DNA of 64,000 nt from Vreelandella sp042466685 (GCF_042466685.1 NZ_CP170448.1:3224001-3288000); one strand, 5' to 3'. Counted from the first letter of the stretch, positions 1 to 9,035 are shown. Made by a program: numbers and translations. Notes: generated from the sequence alone by a model not told the origin.

Positions 1-678
1 GATTGCCGCTACGCCTTGGCAGTTGGCCAGCGCTCTCGCACATTCCGCAATCGACGTGCCATCGCTGATATGTTGGCCATCCTTCGCTGAGAAAGTGATC
101 CAGGCCTGCGCGCCCGGATGCTCGGCCAGCAAATCGGTGATCGCCAGCGCTTCCTCCAATGAGGGCAAAGTTTCAGCGGCCAGTAGATCCGCCCCCGCCG
201 CCAGCAAGAGTTCAAACCGCTCACGGTGAAACTCAACCAGCCCGGCGCGATCCAGGTCATAGCCGCCGCGATACTCACTGCCGTCTGCTAGGTAGGCGCC
301 ATACGGGCCGACGGATGCGGCTACCAACGGTTTGGGACGGTCGGTTTGGCCGGGCTGCCAGACCGCATCCCGTGCTTGCTGGGCCAGCGTGACCGATAAC
401 TGAATCAGTTCCCGCGCCTCTTCTGCCGTCATCCCCGCCTGCATAAAACCCGGCACTGTGGCCTGATAGCTGGCGGTAATCGCACAGTCGGCACCGGCTT
501 CAAAGTAGGCCTGATGCACCTGAAGAATCTTCTCCGGGGCCTGGGCCAACAGGCGCGCCGACCAGAGGGCGTCATTGAGGTCGCAACCGAGCGCTTCCAG
601 CTCGGTGGCTAAGGCTCCGTCGATGACCATAAACGGCACGTCGGCCAACAGCGCTTTGATTGGATTAAACTCAGTCAT
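1..678 (-). CDS. mmuM: Homocysteine S-methyltransferase, C-terminally cut by window edge
   Basis: Transfers a methyl group from S-methylmethionine (or SAM) to homocysteine to make methionine in the cytoplasm. The visible 226 residues carry the start of the homocysteine S-methyltransferase barrel: an early DGALATEL segment, ASYQATVPGF, ASVGPYGAYLADGSEYRGGY and AAETLPSLEEA. The zinc-binding cysteines lie in the C-terminal part beyond base 1 and cannot be checked. The ATG at 678 overlaps the permease stop (ATGA), with a GAGGAA ribosome-binding site inside the permease gene, so the two are translationally coupled. The S-methylmethionine transporter next door supports this role over other homocysteine methyltransferases. 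Confidence 0.93.
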   Translation of the reverse strand, partial: MTEFNPIKALLADVPFMVIDGALATELEALGCDLNDALWSARLLAQAPEKILQVHQAYFEAGADCAITASYQATVPGFMQAGMTAEEARELIQLSVTLAQQARDAVWQPGQTDRPKPLVAASVGPYGAYLADGSEYRGGYDLDRAGLVEFHRERFELLLAAGADLLAAETLPSLEEALAITDLLAEHPGAQAWITFSAKDGQHISDGTSIAECARALANCQGVAAI

Positions 679-2117
679 ACGGTGTTTTCCTCAATGGCGT
701 TAGGCGAATATTCAGAACGTTGGGGGGCCGAACGGTGGCGCACATAGTGCACCAGGTAGCACAGGCCAATGAAGGGCACACCGAAATAGAGCGCCACGCG
801 TTGATGCGGGTCGAAGGCAATGCCAATGCACGCGGCAAGGCAGGCTGCAAACGCAAGAATCGGCACCCAGGGATAGAACGGCGTGCGATAGACCAAATCC
901 TTCAGTTGCCCGCCTTCACGCAGGTAGTGGCGCCGGAAATTGAACTGGCTTAGCGCGATCGCCATCCAGACCACCACCACGGCCAGCCCGGAAATCGAGA
1001 CCAGCACCAAATAGACGGTTTCAGGGGCATACACGCTGGAGAACAGCGCGCCCAAGCCGCCGACCATGCTGAGCAGCAGGGCATTCATCGGAATGCCGCG
1101 CTTATTGAGACGGCCAAGCGACTTGGGCAAGGTGCCCTGGTCAGCGAGCGTCCACAGCATGCGCGATGAGGCATAAAGCCCGGAATTCGCCGCCGACAGC
1201 AGCGCGGTGATGATGACGAAATTCATGATATCGGCTGCGCCCGGTACGCCAAGGCGTTGGAATACAGCCACAAAGGGGCTTTGACTGAGCCCGGCTTGAT
1301 CCTGAGGTAACAGCGCCGCAATCACGACGATGGTGCCAACGAAAAACAGGATCAATCGCCACAGGGTGGCGCGGATCGCCTTGGGTACATTGCGGGCCGG
1401 ATCCACCGTCTCTCCGGCGGCGATCCCAATCAGTTCGGTGCCGGAAAAAGCAAACATCACTGCTAGCAAGGCGGTACCAATGGCCAGCAGGTTGGGCGGC
1501 ATGGCGCCCTCTCCCCATAGGGCCGATAGCCCCGGTGAGGCGACCTCAGCGCCAGCGGCATCATGCAGCGGCACCCAGCCAATAATCGCCACCGCCCCCA
1601 CCAGCACAAACACCACCACCGCAATCACTTTGATCAGTGAAAGCCAGAACTCAGACTCGGCAAAGAAGCGCGAGGTAAACGCATTAACGCCAAAAACAAT
1701 CGCCGCAAACAAGCCGCTCCAGTACCAGCCGGGGATGTCGGGAAACCAGCGCCCCATAAAGACCGCCGCCGCGGTGAACTCTGACCCTAGCGCTACCGTC
1801 CAGGTGAGCCAGTACATCCAGGCCACCATATAGCCAGTGCCGGGGCCGATATAGCGGCTGGCATGCGCGCTGAAGGCGCCTGAATTGGGCATATGCACCG
1901 CCAGCTCGCCCAGGCACATCATCACCAGCCAAGCAACAATGCCACCGACCAGATAGGCCAACACTGCCCCAATAGGCCCGGCCTGCTGCACGGTATAACC
2001 GGAACTCAAAAACAGCCCGGTGCCAATCACGCCCCCCAAGGAGAGCATCACCAAATGGCGCGTCTGCATACTGCGCTTGAAGTGCGCCCCCTCTTGATCA
2101 CTTACTGGCTCACTCAT
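675..2117 (-). CDS. mmuP: S-methylmethionine/amino-acid permease (APC family)
   Basis: A 480-residue inner-membrane amino-acid/proton symporter of the APC superfamily (AAT family) with about twelve hydrophobic segments. The diagnostic N-terminal GGVIGTGLFLSSG motif sits at residues 28-40, and a loop with GTELIGIAAGE follows near the middle. Family and length match MmuP, GabP and LysP types. S-methylmethionine is inferred from the overlapping downstream mmuM gene (4-bp ATGA overlap). An AT-rich upstream region at 2160-2260 probably holds the promoter, but no clean -35/-10 pair was resolved. Another amino-acid substrate remains possible. Confidence 0.88.
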   Translation of the reverse strand: MSEPVSDQEGAHFKRSMQTRHLVMLSLGGVIGTGLFLSSGYTVQQAGPIGAVLAYLVGGIVAWLVMMCLGELAVHMPNSGAFSAHASRYIGPGTGYMVAWMYWLTWTVALGSEFTAAAVFMGRWFPDIPGWYWSGLFAAIVFGVNAFTSRFFAESEFWLSLIKVIAVVVFVLVGAVAIIGWVPLHDAAGAEVASPGLSALWGEGAMPPNLLAIGTALLAVMFAFSGTELIGIAAGETVDPARNVPKAIRATLWRLILFFVGTIVVIAALLPQDQAGLSQSPFVAVFQRLGVPGAADIMNFVIITALLSAANSGLYASSRMLWTLADQGTLPKSLGRLNKRGIPMNALLLSMVGGLGALFSSVYAPETVYLVLVSISGLAVVVVWMAIALSQFNFRRHYLREGGQLKDLVYRTPFYPWVPILAFAACLAACIGIAFDPHQRVALYFGVPFIGLCYLVHYVRHRSAPQRSEYSPNAIEENTV

Positions 2118-2319
2118 GGTGACATCCCTATCGTTGGCCTAACGCGGCGGCAATCGCCTAGCGGCCTGGCTCAGAAAGGGCGCCATTTTAGTGCATACTT
2201 AATTTACTAAAAAGCATAAAAGATATTTTTAATATTCTTATTTTGAATATACAAGTCTGACATGAGTGATAAGCGCGGGAAGCTTCCATTTAGATAATGG
2301 CTGGCGCCAAGCAGCGGTA

Positions 2320-2922
2320 CTAACTGAATGCAGTCTGCTCAAAGCTTGTACGTGCAGTCACGCCAGCGTGCCATATCTGAAGCTGCGGGTACTCTTCTTT
2401 CCAGTTCACCTCTGGCAGCCTAAAGGCGAGATAATCCAGCGCCACTGCGGTGGCGATGTGGCCCAGGTTGATAGTTGAGCTCTGTTGTTCTTCGCCAAGC
2501 TCACTGTCCAACTGTTTCAGTAGCCGCTGCATGGCTCGCGAACGTCGCTGGCCCAGCTCGCTAGCGTCAATCTCTTTGCCGTAATGCTTTCTGGCAATCA
2601 CGGTGTTGAACGCGGCATCCATCAGGTTTTGGCCAAGCCCCGCCAGGTGCAGCACTTCACCCAAACTGTCTTGGGCAATCATCGGCTTGTTAGGGCTTAC
2701 ACCATCCAGATAAACGGCTATCAGCAGCGACTCGCTAAGCCGGATGCCCTCCTCCGTTACCAGCGCCGGAATACGCCCGGCGGGATTGGCTTTTAATAGA
2801 TCGGCATCGTCTGCCCAAGGGTCGCACCACTTCAGCGTGACACTTTCCGCCAGGCCTTTTTCCAGTAAAACGATTCGCGCCAGGCGCGCATAGGGTGATG
2901 TGGCGTTTAGGTAGAGTTCCAT
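2320..2922 (-). CDS. Glutathione S-transferase family protein
   Basis: A 200-residue soluble protein with the two-domain GST layout. The N-terminal thioredoxin-like half begins MELYLNATSPYARLARIV, with the SPYARLARI helix start typical of bacterial GSTs, and contains NPAGRIPALV and LSESLLIAVYL, the glutathione gamma-glutamyl contact region. The C-terminal half is all-helical. It could conjugate glutathione to electrophiles or reduce hydroperoxides; the substrate is not predictable. It follows the MFS gene on the same strand after 26 bp, so both are probably co-transcribed. Confidence 0.85.
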   Translation of the reverse strand: MELYLNATSPYARLARIVLLEKGLAESVTLKWCDPWADDADLLKANPAGRIPALVTEEGIRLSESLLIAVYLDGVSPNKPMIAQDSLGEVLHLAGLGQNLMDAAFNTVIARKHYGKEIDASELGQRRSRAMQRLLKQLDSELGEEQQSSTINLGHIATAVALDYLAFRLPEVNWKEEYPQLQIWHAGVTARTSFEQTAFS

Positions 2923-2948
2923 TATTGCCTCCCAGGGTGTGATGTAGA

Positions 2949-4157
2949 TTACTGAGTAGTAAAGTGCGCGTGGCGTTGCTGTACACCACGGCTAAGCAGC
3001 ACCAACAAAAAGCCTGCTGCGAGCATGCAGCCGCTGATGGCAAATAGCGGCGCGTAGGTCTCCCAGGCACCATAAAGCGCAGACATGACATATCCCGCCA
3101 GCGCCTGGGCAGCAGCAAAAGCAGCGGTTGCCTGCCCCCATAGCTTCTTGTGCGCGGTCGGGCCTACTAATTCAGCAATGCGCCCAGAGGTGAGTGCGAC
3201 AATGCCGGGGATCATCGCCCCCACCATAAAGGAGGAGACGGATTGGCTGAGCAGTGCTAGCGAAAATACCGGCAGCGATACAGCGGTAGCCTTGGCCACA
3301 AAGGCAATCGCTAGGCCACGATGCCAACCCACTCGATGCGCCAAGGCGCCCACCATCAGCGGCCCACAGACGGCGCCCAAGCCGAAGATGCCCCACTGTA
3401 GGGAAGCGGCGTGATTACCCAGAGCGTTCTCCCTGGCAAGATAGTCCACCCAGAACACGGTATGGGGCACAAACCCGACCGCGTCCAGAGCATAGGCGCC
3501 GATGACCAGCCACACCACTAGCTTGACTCCCACAACGCCCTTTTGGCTATTGGCCGATGGGCTAGCTGCCGAAGGTGAGGCTACGGATAAGTGGCTAACT
3601 CCCCAGTCACCTAAAAGACCCGCCGCAATGCAAAGCAACCCCAGCGTGCCCCAGGTGACCGTTAGGCTTAATTCAAGAAGCATGGGCACAATGGAGGCCG
3701 AAAGCAGCGCGCCGAGGCCAATACCGGTAAACACCATGGCACCCACACTGGCTCGCCTTTCAGGCGGCGTGGCCGCCAGCGCCAGCGAAGGGCCAACCAC
3801 CATTAAAATGGCCCCGGCAATACCGGATACCAATCGCCAAAAGAAGAACCAGGCGAAACCGCCCGCCCCAGCGCAAAGAATAAAGCTGAGGGCAATAGCC
3901 GCGAAGCTTGCGTCGATGACTAAGCGAGGAGAAAAGCGCTCACTCAACGCGTGAGCGCAGAGTGCGCCGAGAAAGTACCCCAGCAGGTTCGCAGCCCCCA
4001 GGTAGGCGCCTTGGCTGGCAGTGAACCAGCCTTCCTGAATAATCGCGGGTAGTAGCGGCGTATAGGCAAAGCGCGCAATGCCAATTCCCGCCAAGGTCGC
4101 CATTATCCCGGTTATTAGGGCGGGTCGGTCTTGGGCAGTGAGTGTTCGATTCATCAT
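2949..4157 (-). CDS. YbfB/YjiJ-family MFS transporter
   Basis: An integral inner-membrane protein of about 402 residues with around twelve hydrophobic segments. The opening LAGIGIARFAYTPLLPAII is characteristic of the YbfB/YjiJ branch of the major facilitator superfamily, whose members export small molecules of mostly unknown identity. The start at 4157 (MMNRTL) is preferred over an upstream ATG at 4181 because AAAGGA lies 8 nt before it. A divergent LysR gene starts 181 bp away, a common regulator-transporter arrangement, and a GST gene follows. The combination suggests export or detoxification of a toxic compound, which is inference. Confidence 0.85.
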   Translation of the reverse strand: MMNRTLTAQDRPALITGIMATLAGIGIARFAYTPLLPAIIQEGWFTASQGAYLGAANLLGYFLGALCAHALSERFSPRLVIDASFAAIALSFILCAGAGGFAWFFFWRLVSGIAGAILMVVGPSLALAATPPERRASVGAMVFTGIGLGALLSASIVPMLLELSLTVTWGTLGLLCIAAGLLGDWGVSHLSVASPSAASPSANSQKGVVGVKLVVWLVIGAYALDAVGFVPHTVFWVDYLARENALGNHAASLQWGIFGLGAVCGPLMVGALAHRVGWHRGLAIAFVAKATAVSLPVFSLALLSQSVSSFMVGAMIPGIVALTSGRIAELVGPTAHKKLWGQATAAFAAAQALAGYVMSALYGAWETYAPLFAISGCMLAAGFLLVLLSRGVQQRHAHFTTQ

Positions 4158-4235
4158 CTTGTGTCCTTTTCGTGCCGCCATTCAGGCAAGGTGGGCAGCG
4201 CGTTGGTACGCAGCCAGACTACGCGTGAAGAACTA

Positions 4236-4269
4236 TTTCTAGAAACGATTAATTTTGATAGCTACTATC
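4236..4269. promoter_or_regulatory. Inverted repeats in the MFS/LysR divergent intergenic region
   Basis: Two dyads lie between the divergent start codons: the perfect 10-bp palindrome TTTCTAGAAA (4236-4245) and GATAG-CTA-CTATC (4257-4269). The second resembles a LysR box (ATA and TAT arms around a short centre, T-N11-A type). Binding by the adjacent LysR protein is inferred from position only. Confidence 0.4.
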
Positions 4270-4338
4270 TTTTTTTGAGATAACACTTTGTCGAGATGGC
4301 GCTTTTGACAGAACAACCGCTTGGCGGGGAGATGGGGT

Positions 4339-5232
4339 ATGCAACTTAAATCACTGCGGCTATTTATGGCGGTGGCCGAAACGGGCAGTTTCGTGGCGGC
4401 TGCAAATCAGTTACACACGGTGCAATCCAACGTGACGGCTCATATCAAGAAACTTGAGGATGAGTTAGGCGTCCAGCTTATTCAGCGCCTGGGCCGCGTT
4501 CGCCCTACGAGCGCTGGTTTGGCATTGGTGGAGTACGCTGAACGCATGTTGACGGCTCACGATGAAGCGGTATCGCTATTCAAGGGCCAGGAGAAGGCGT
4601 GTGGACGGCTACGTATAGGCGCCATGGAGACCACGACCGCCCTGCGCCTGCCGCCGATACTGGCGGCGTACCACGCAGCGCAGCCTGACGTTGATATCCA
4701 GATCAAGACCGGGCCCACGGCGGAACTGGTGGAGTTGTTGCTGGACGGGCAGGTGGACTGTGTCTTTGTGGCAGGTCGACTTGAGCATGGCCGCTATCAC
4801 TTGCTCAAGGCTTTCAGCGAGCAGCTTGTACTGGTGGGTTCAACGCCGATGATGACGATGCCCTCTTCTCAGGAGCTGATGACGTCGGCCTTTCTGGCGT
4901 TTCGCCAAGGGTGTAGCTACCGTCAGCGTATCGAGCTATTGCTGGCCTCCCGTGGGGTTAATGCTGGGCGGATTTTTGAGTTCGGCTCACTGGACGCGAT
5001 GCTAGGCTGTGTCGCGGCTGGAATGGGCTACACGGTGCTGCCCCGTGGGACAGTCGAAGCCCATCAACACCGATTCGGGATTCACACCCTGGAACTGCCC
5101 TCATCCATCGCCAATGTCGATACTTACTTTGCCGCCCTCGAACCCAAGACCTGGACGCCCGCCCTGGCAAGCTTCGCTGAAACCTTGCGTGGCGCGGTGG
5201 TGGTGGATGAGCCTCAGTTTACTGCGTCGTGA
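4339..5232 (+). CDS. LysR-family transcriptional regulator
   Basis: A 297-residue LysR-type regulator. The N-terminal winged helix-turn-helix (residues 1-60) reads MQLKSLRLFMAVAETGSF with AANQLHTVQSNVTAHIKKLE, followed by the effector-binding alpha/beta domain. The ATG at 4339 has GGAGATGGGG directly upstream and gives the standard LysR N-terminus; a TTG at 4321 would add six residues. It is divergent from the YbfB-type transporter and probably controls it. Its last 42 codons resemble the decayed copy at 5829-5925, pointing to a former paralogue. Confidence 0.9.
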   Translation: MQLKSLRLFMAVAETGSFVAAANQLHTVQSNVTAHIKKLEDELGVQLIQRLGRVRPTSAGLALVEYAERMLTAHDEAVSLFKGQEKACGRLRIGAMETTTALRLPPILAAYHAAQPDVDIQIKTGPTAELVELLLDGQVDCVFVAGRLEHGRYHLLKAFSEQLVLVGSTPMMTMPSSQELMTSAFLAFRQGCSYRQRIELLLASRGVNAGRIFEFGSLDAMLGCVAAGMGYTVLPRGTVEAHQHRFGIHTLELPSSIANVDTYFAALEPKTWTPALASFAETLRGAVVVDEPQFTAS

Positions 5233-5264
5233 AGTGGGTACCGACACTCCTCTATAGCGTTGCC

Positions 5265-5552
5265 CTATTCGCTTTTCAGTCGGTTCATAGATGCGTGTAA
5301 AACAGCGAGAACGTCAATTTGATCTGGTTTGATGTAGTAAATAATGCGGTAAGCGCCACACAAGACTTCCCTTATTTGAGCGATATCGTACTCGGGCACC
5401 TTGCGTCCTGAAGCGGGGAAATCACCAATCTGTTGTGACCTTCGGGTGATTTTATCAACTGTGCTCAACGCATAAGCTTCTGAGTCCTGGGCGATATAGG
5501 CATAAATCGCGTCCAAATGAGCTTCTGCTGTTGCTGTCCAGAACACATTCAT
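5265..5552 (-). CDS. RelE/ParE-family toxin
   Basis: A 95-residue protein with the ParE/RelE superfamily pattern: N-terminal helix WTATAEAHLDAIYAYIA, then SGRKVPEY and a C-terminal beta region REVLCGAYRIIYYI ending DVLAVLHASMN. These proteins are toxins that act on gyrase (ParE) or ribosome-bound mRNA (RelE); the ParE-like arrangement is favoured here, but the target cannot be settled by eye. The start overlaps the antitoxin stop by 4 bp (ATGA). The pair sits between a LysR gene and a decayed copy of its 3' end. Confidence 0.85.
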   Translation of the reverse strand: MNVFWTATAEAHLDAIYAYIAQDSEAYALSTVDKITRRSQQIGDFPASGRKVPEYDIAQIREVLCGAYRIIYYIKPDQIDVLAVLHASMNRLKSE

Positions 5553-5737
5553 TCAGGTAAGCCGTATTTCTTGCGAATATCTCCCACATTTGTAACGTTA
5601 CCCGCTTGGCTATCCGCCATGCCCTTCTCGATGGTCTCCCGGATATAGATCTCATGCATAAGGTCTTCCCAGGTGGCATTCGCAGGAAGTTGTTCAATTA
5701 GCTTGTGTGCGTCGTCTTTGCTCATCGTAGCTGACAT
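5549..5737 (-). CDS. Antitoxin partner of the ParE/RelE-type toxin
   Basis: A 62-residue acidic/polar protein whose start has AAGGTAG upstream. It contains LPANATWEDLMHEIYIRETI and ends in IRKKYGLPE, a layout seen in small antitoxins paired with ParE-type toxins. It precedes the toxin gene and overlaps it by 4 bp, the usual order in type II modules. The protein would neutralise the toxin by direct binding and may autoregulate. No classical DNA-binding domain is obvious. The antitoxin identity rests mainly on gene order. Confidence 0.75.
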   Translation of the reverse strand: MSATMSKDDAHKLIEQLPANATWEDLMHEIYIRETIEKGMADSQAGNVTNVGDIRKKYGLPE

Positions 5738-5828
5738 GGTGACTACCTTTTTAGGTACGTAGAAAATGCTTTTAGAAGATACCTTGGGTTACCGAGAGTT
5801 TTGCGGTTTATGCCATTTTCTGCAAACA

Positions 5829-5925
5829 CATCGCCAAGGTCGACACCTACTTTGTCGCCCCTGAGCAGGAGACCTGAACACCCTCGCTGGCAAGCTTCGC
5901 TGAACCTCCGCTTACTGCGTCGTAA
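5829..5925 (+). pseudogene. Decayed 3' end of a LysR paralogue
   Basis: Read in frame on the plus strand this segment gives IAKVDTYFVAPEQET-stop-TPSLASFAEPPLTAS-stop. The intact LysR gene at 4339-5232 ends IANVDTYFAALEPKTW then TPALASFAE and finally PQFTAS-stop. The copies agree over about 97 bp, but this one has a TGG-to-TGA nonsense change and a 30-bp in-frame deletion. Both end at the same stop position. No helix-turn-helix or upstream part is present, so only a C-terminal remnant remains. It lies just upstream of the toxin-antitoxin promoter region and past the 3' end of LysE. Confidence 0.8.
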
Positions 5926-5963
5926 ATTAGGTAGCTGGCCGAGTTCTGAGGCCGCCGGCTTTA

Positions 5964-6599
5964 TCAACTTCTCTCCGCTCTGCCAAGCAACAAGACAGAT
6001 AAACCCGCAGCGATAAACGTAATGCCAGCACCAATATTCAAACCCAAAATAGCGCGCGGGTGGCCTTCTAGCCATCTCGCAAATAAGGATGAAAAAGAAC
6101 CCAACACTGTAAAAACCGCGAATGCCAGCAACGCAAACCATGTGCCCAGAAAGAACGTTTGTAGCTCGACTGCCCCATGCATGGGCGATACAAACTGAGG
6201 AACAAAGGCCAAAATAAACAGCGCTGGCTTGGGATTAAGGACATTGGTTAAAAAGCCGGTGAGAAACACAGCCCGATGGGACAAATGGCTCTGGGACGAG
6301 AAAGCAATCAACTCTTTTGAGCGTAAGGCTTTAATCCCTAGCCAAATCAAATATCCAGCCCCCGCAAATTTAACCACACTAAACGCTACTGCCGATGCCT
6401 GAATGAGAACCGCCAACCCCAGAAAAGCGACTAGAACATGCACCATCAGGCCAAGACCAGCTCCAGCACTAGAGACGCATGCCGCTAGACGCCCCTGACA
6501 AAGCCCCCGACTGATGGCAAGAATATTGTCAGGCCCGGGCACAAGAATGATTAAAATGCATGCGACGGTATACGTCAGCCAGGTTTCGATAGGTACCAT
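5964..6599 (-). CDS. LysE/RhtB-family amino-acid exporter
   Basis: A 211-residue inner-membrane protein with about six hydrophobic segments. The N-terminal motif VPGPDNILAISRGLCQGRLA and the central FLTNVLNPKPALFILAF are diagnostic of the LysE/RhtB exporter family, which effluxes amino acids such as homoserine, threonine or lysine. Length is normal for RhtB-type proteins. It is not obviously in an operon: the HAD gene on the same strand ends 69 bp upstream of its start. The substrate is unknown. Confidence 0.92.
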   Translation of the reverse strand: MVPIETWLTYTVACILIILVPGPDNILAISRGLCQGRLAACVSSAGAGLGLMVHVLVAFLGLAVLIQASAVAFSVVKFAGAGYLIWLGIKALRSKELIAFSSQSHLSHRAVFLTGFLTNVLNPKPALFILAFVPQFVSPMHGAVELQTFFLGTWFALLAFAVFTVLGSFSSLFARWLEGHPRAILGLNIGAGITFIAAGLSVLLLGRAERS

Positions 6600-6668
6600 G
6601 CTATCTCCTATGAGGCTAATACTCGGTTTTTAAGAAACTGTTATAGCAAAACGTCATAATCGGTACGG

Positions 6669-7367
6669 CTAGTGCCCTTTTAGCTGCTCACTCAATGCGA
6701 CGAGGTCTTCAGCCACAAAATCCCATGCTTGCTCGGCTGCTAAATCTTTACGCTGTTGCGGGCCATACTCTGTACGACGGGGTATAAACGCCGTTTTCAT
6801 CCCCAATGCTCGGGCAGCCGCAAGGTCGTAATTGTGCGCTGCGCATAGCATCACCTCTTCAGGCGGCAGGCGCAGTAGGCGGCAAGCCCCTAAATAGACC
6901 TCAGGGTCAGGTTTATAGTGCTGGAATAGCTCGGCGCAAAACACCATATCCCATGGCAGTTTGGCGTGACGGGCAACATCCACCATTAGCGACAAATTAC
7001 CGTTAGTTAAGGTCGCGATAATGTGGTGCTCTTTCAACTGCTGAAGGCCACGCTGAACATCCGGCCATGGGTCTAACTGGTGCCAAAAGTGATTGACGCG
7101 ATCAATGGTCGCCTCGTCTAGCGAAATCCCATGTTGCTTGAGCAGTGTGACTAGGCTTTCCCGATGCAGATCATCCAACCCCGTCCACGGAATTTCGCCT
7201 TTGCGCACCCGATCCATCGAAGGCGCATAATGCTGACGCCATTGATCCGTCAGCGCCTCGCTGGGAAGCTCGACACCCAACTCCTGCTCTAACGCCCGGA
7301 ACTGGTTAATCAAACTGGAACGCCAGTCGACAATAGTGCCAAATACATCAAACACGATGGCTTTCAT
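6669..7367 (-). CDS. Haloacid dehalogenase type II-like HAD hydrolase
   Basis: A 232-residue cytoplasmic HAD-superfamily protein of the L-2-haloacid dehalogenase group. Visible motifs are the nucleophile loop VFDVFGTIVDW (Asp8), TLTNGN (motif II), HYKPDPEVYLGA with the conserved lysine (motif III) and CAAHNYDLAAARALGMKTAF (motif IV). Family members hydrolyse 2-haloacids or act on small phosphorylated or other substrates; true dehalogenation is unproven. Its start lies inside the last 20 bp of the MFS gene, so the pair is translationally coupled and the transporter may import its substrate. Confidence 0.88.
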   Translation of the reverse strand: MKAIVFDVFGTIVDWRSSLINQFRALEQELGVELPSEALTDQWRQHYAPSMDRVRKGEIPWTGLDDLHRESLVTLLKQHGISLDEATIDRVNHFWHQLDPWPDVQRGLQQLKEHHIIATLTNGNLSLMVDVARHAKLPWDMVFCAELFQHYKPDPEVYLGACRLLRLPPEEVMLCAAHNYDLAAARALGMKTAFIPRRTEYGPQQRKDLAAEQAWDFVAEDLVALSEQLKGH

Positions 7368-8565
7368 TAGCTTCGCCTTTACGTTGGATGGTCATCAGTA
7401 GCCCTAATAGTGTCATGGTGATCAGCAGGCTCCAGCCGAGCATAAAGCTGCCCGTTATATCCAGCATCCACCCCAGCAGTGGCGGTACCGATACGATCGC
7501 CAGTTGGTTAATCGCCATGGCCAGCCCCAGCACAAAGCCGGTTTTATCTGCGAGTGCCGACTCCGCCACATAAGCCACCCAAGGGCCGTACCAGCCGAAA
7601 CCAAAAAAGCCCAACCAGGCCATCAAGCAAACCAGCATGAACGTTGAGTGTAGCGGCAACCAGACTAATACCAGCAGCCCGACGATTACCGCCACCATGC
7701 ACACCATGACCGGGAAATAGCGCGAGCGACAGCGATCACTCCAGGCCGCCAGCAAAATGCGCCCGGCAACCCCGGCTCCTTGGGCCACAAATAGCAACGT
7801 TGCGGCTTGCAGCACCTCTATCTGCAAACGGCTGTGCAGATAGAGCACGGTAAAAATCAAAATACCGTATTGAACCGAGATCAAACTGATACCGGACGCC
7901 ATAATCTGCTTCATGGCCGGTTCACGAATCATCGCCAGTCGCGATAAGACGACCTTTGTCACGCTGCCTTCAGAGGCTCTTGCGACCGGCACCGCGCCAG
8001 CAGGGGCACGATAAAAGAGCATAAAGACCAGCGCCCCGAAGACCGCAATCAGCCCGCCCACTAGAAAAGAGGCGCGCCACCCCCAGGTGATCGCGACGGT
8101 TGGCAGTACGATCGCCGCCAGCGCCCCGCCCAGTGGCAAGCCCGCCTGACGAATACCCATGGCAAAACCACGCTGGGATTTATCAAACCAAGCAGCTACC
8201 GATTTGCTACCGCCGGGCTGGGCAGTACTGTAGCCAGCCCCTACGATGACTAAAAATAGCAGCATGGCCCAGTAACTCTCAGCCAGCACGGCAGCGCTAA
8301 GCGCGATACCTACCACGAGGGTGCCTACCCCCACCACCAAACGCTCACTGAACCTGTCCAGCAACTCCCCGGCAACCAACAGCCCAACCAACGGCACCAG
8401 CTGAGCCGCCGAGACCAGCGCCCCAATCTGAAATGCAGAGAGCCCCATATCGGCCTGTGCATAGACGCTTATGGCACCGATACCCTGAACGAAGAAACAC
8501 GCCGCTGCTTGCGCAAGAGTGGCTATCAACAGAATAACCCAGCGGTAATGTCGGTTAGCAGTCAT
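7348..8565 (-). CDS. MFS transporter co-transcribed with HAD hydrolase
   Basis: A 405-residue inner-membrane protein with about twelve hydrophobic segments and the MFS loop-2 signature, here LLDRFSERLVVGVG. GYSTAQPGGSKSVAAWF and RGFAMGIRQAGLPLGGAL are typical of the anion/carboxylate-type MFS proteins (NNP, CynX-like). The ATG at 8565 is used; a GTG nine bases upstream is also in frame and neither has a strong ribosome-binding site. The 20-bp overlap with the HAD gene suggests a shared function, perhaps uptake of a (halo)carboxylate. That substrate is a guess. Confidence 0.85.
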   Translation of the reverse strand: MTANRHYRWVILLIATLAQAAACFFVQGIGAISVYAQADMGLSAFQIGALVSAAQLVPLVGLLVAGELLDRFSERLVVGVGTLVVGIALSAAVLAESYWAMLLFLVIVGAGYSTAQPGGSKSVAAWFDKSQRGFAMGIRQAGLPLGGALAAIVLPTVAITWGWRASFLVGGLIAVFGALVFMLFYRAPAGAVPVARASEGSVTKVVLSRLAMIREPAMKQIMASGISLISVQYGILIFTVLYLHSRLQIEVLQAATLLFVAQGAGVAGRILLAAWSDRCRSRYFPVMVCMVAVIVGLLVLVWLPLHSTFMLVCLMAWLGFFGFGWYGPWVAYVAESALADKTGFVLGLAMAINQLAIVSVPPLLGWMLDITGSFMLGWSLLITMTLLGLLMTIQRKGEANESHRV

Positions 8566-8600
8566 CGGCGGCACGGCTGTCAGGTAAGTTCAGATTTTAG

Positions 8601-8936
8601 TCAGGCCTTTTTCACAAAATGGGCGGTCACCATCATGTCGCCGACGCCGTCGACTTTGCAGTCCAGTTGGTGATCCTTGCTGTCCATGAGCCGCTTGATC
8701 ACGGCTTTGGTGCCTACCTTGAGCACCAGTGAACTGCCTTTAACCTTGAGGTCTTTGATCATCGTTACCTTGTCGCCTTCCGCTAACAGGGTGCCGTGGG
8801 CATCTTTTATCGTCACGGTGTCTTCCGCCTCAGCTTCTGCAGGGTTCCATTCGTGGGCGCACTCGGGGCAGATAAACAGGCTTTGATCCTGATAGACGAA
8901 TTCGGATTGGCAATGGGGACACGGTGGGCACGACAT
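8601..8936 (-). CDS. yjdM: YjdM/PhnA-family zinc-ribbon protein
   Basis: A 111-residue protein matching YjdM (formerly PhnA). An N-terminal zinc ribbon uses two CxxC pairs, CPHC near residues 6-9 and CPEC near 23-26, followed by the SH3-like domain with DAHGTLLAEGDKVTMIKDLK and LKVGTKAVIKR. Family length is about 110 residues. The molecular role is not established; despite the old PhnA name it is not itself a phosphonoacetate hydrolase. It ends 27 bp upstream of the MFS start on the same strand. Confidence 0.92.
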   Translation of the reverse strand: MSCPPCPHCQSEFVYQDQSLFICPECAHEWNPAEAEAEDTVTIKDAHGTLLAEGDKVTMIKDLKVKGSSLVLKVGTKAVIKRLMDSKDHQLDCKVDGVGDMMVTAHFVKKA

Positions 8937-9035
8937 GAATGATGACTTCTGTGGTTTGGTTTAGGCTACTTATGATACTGAGCCAGGGGCACCGTGGCGA
9001 ATACCTTCACGCCTGCCCAGGAAAGGAGAACCAGA

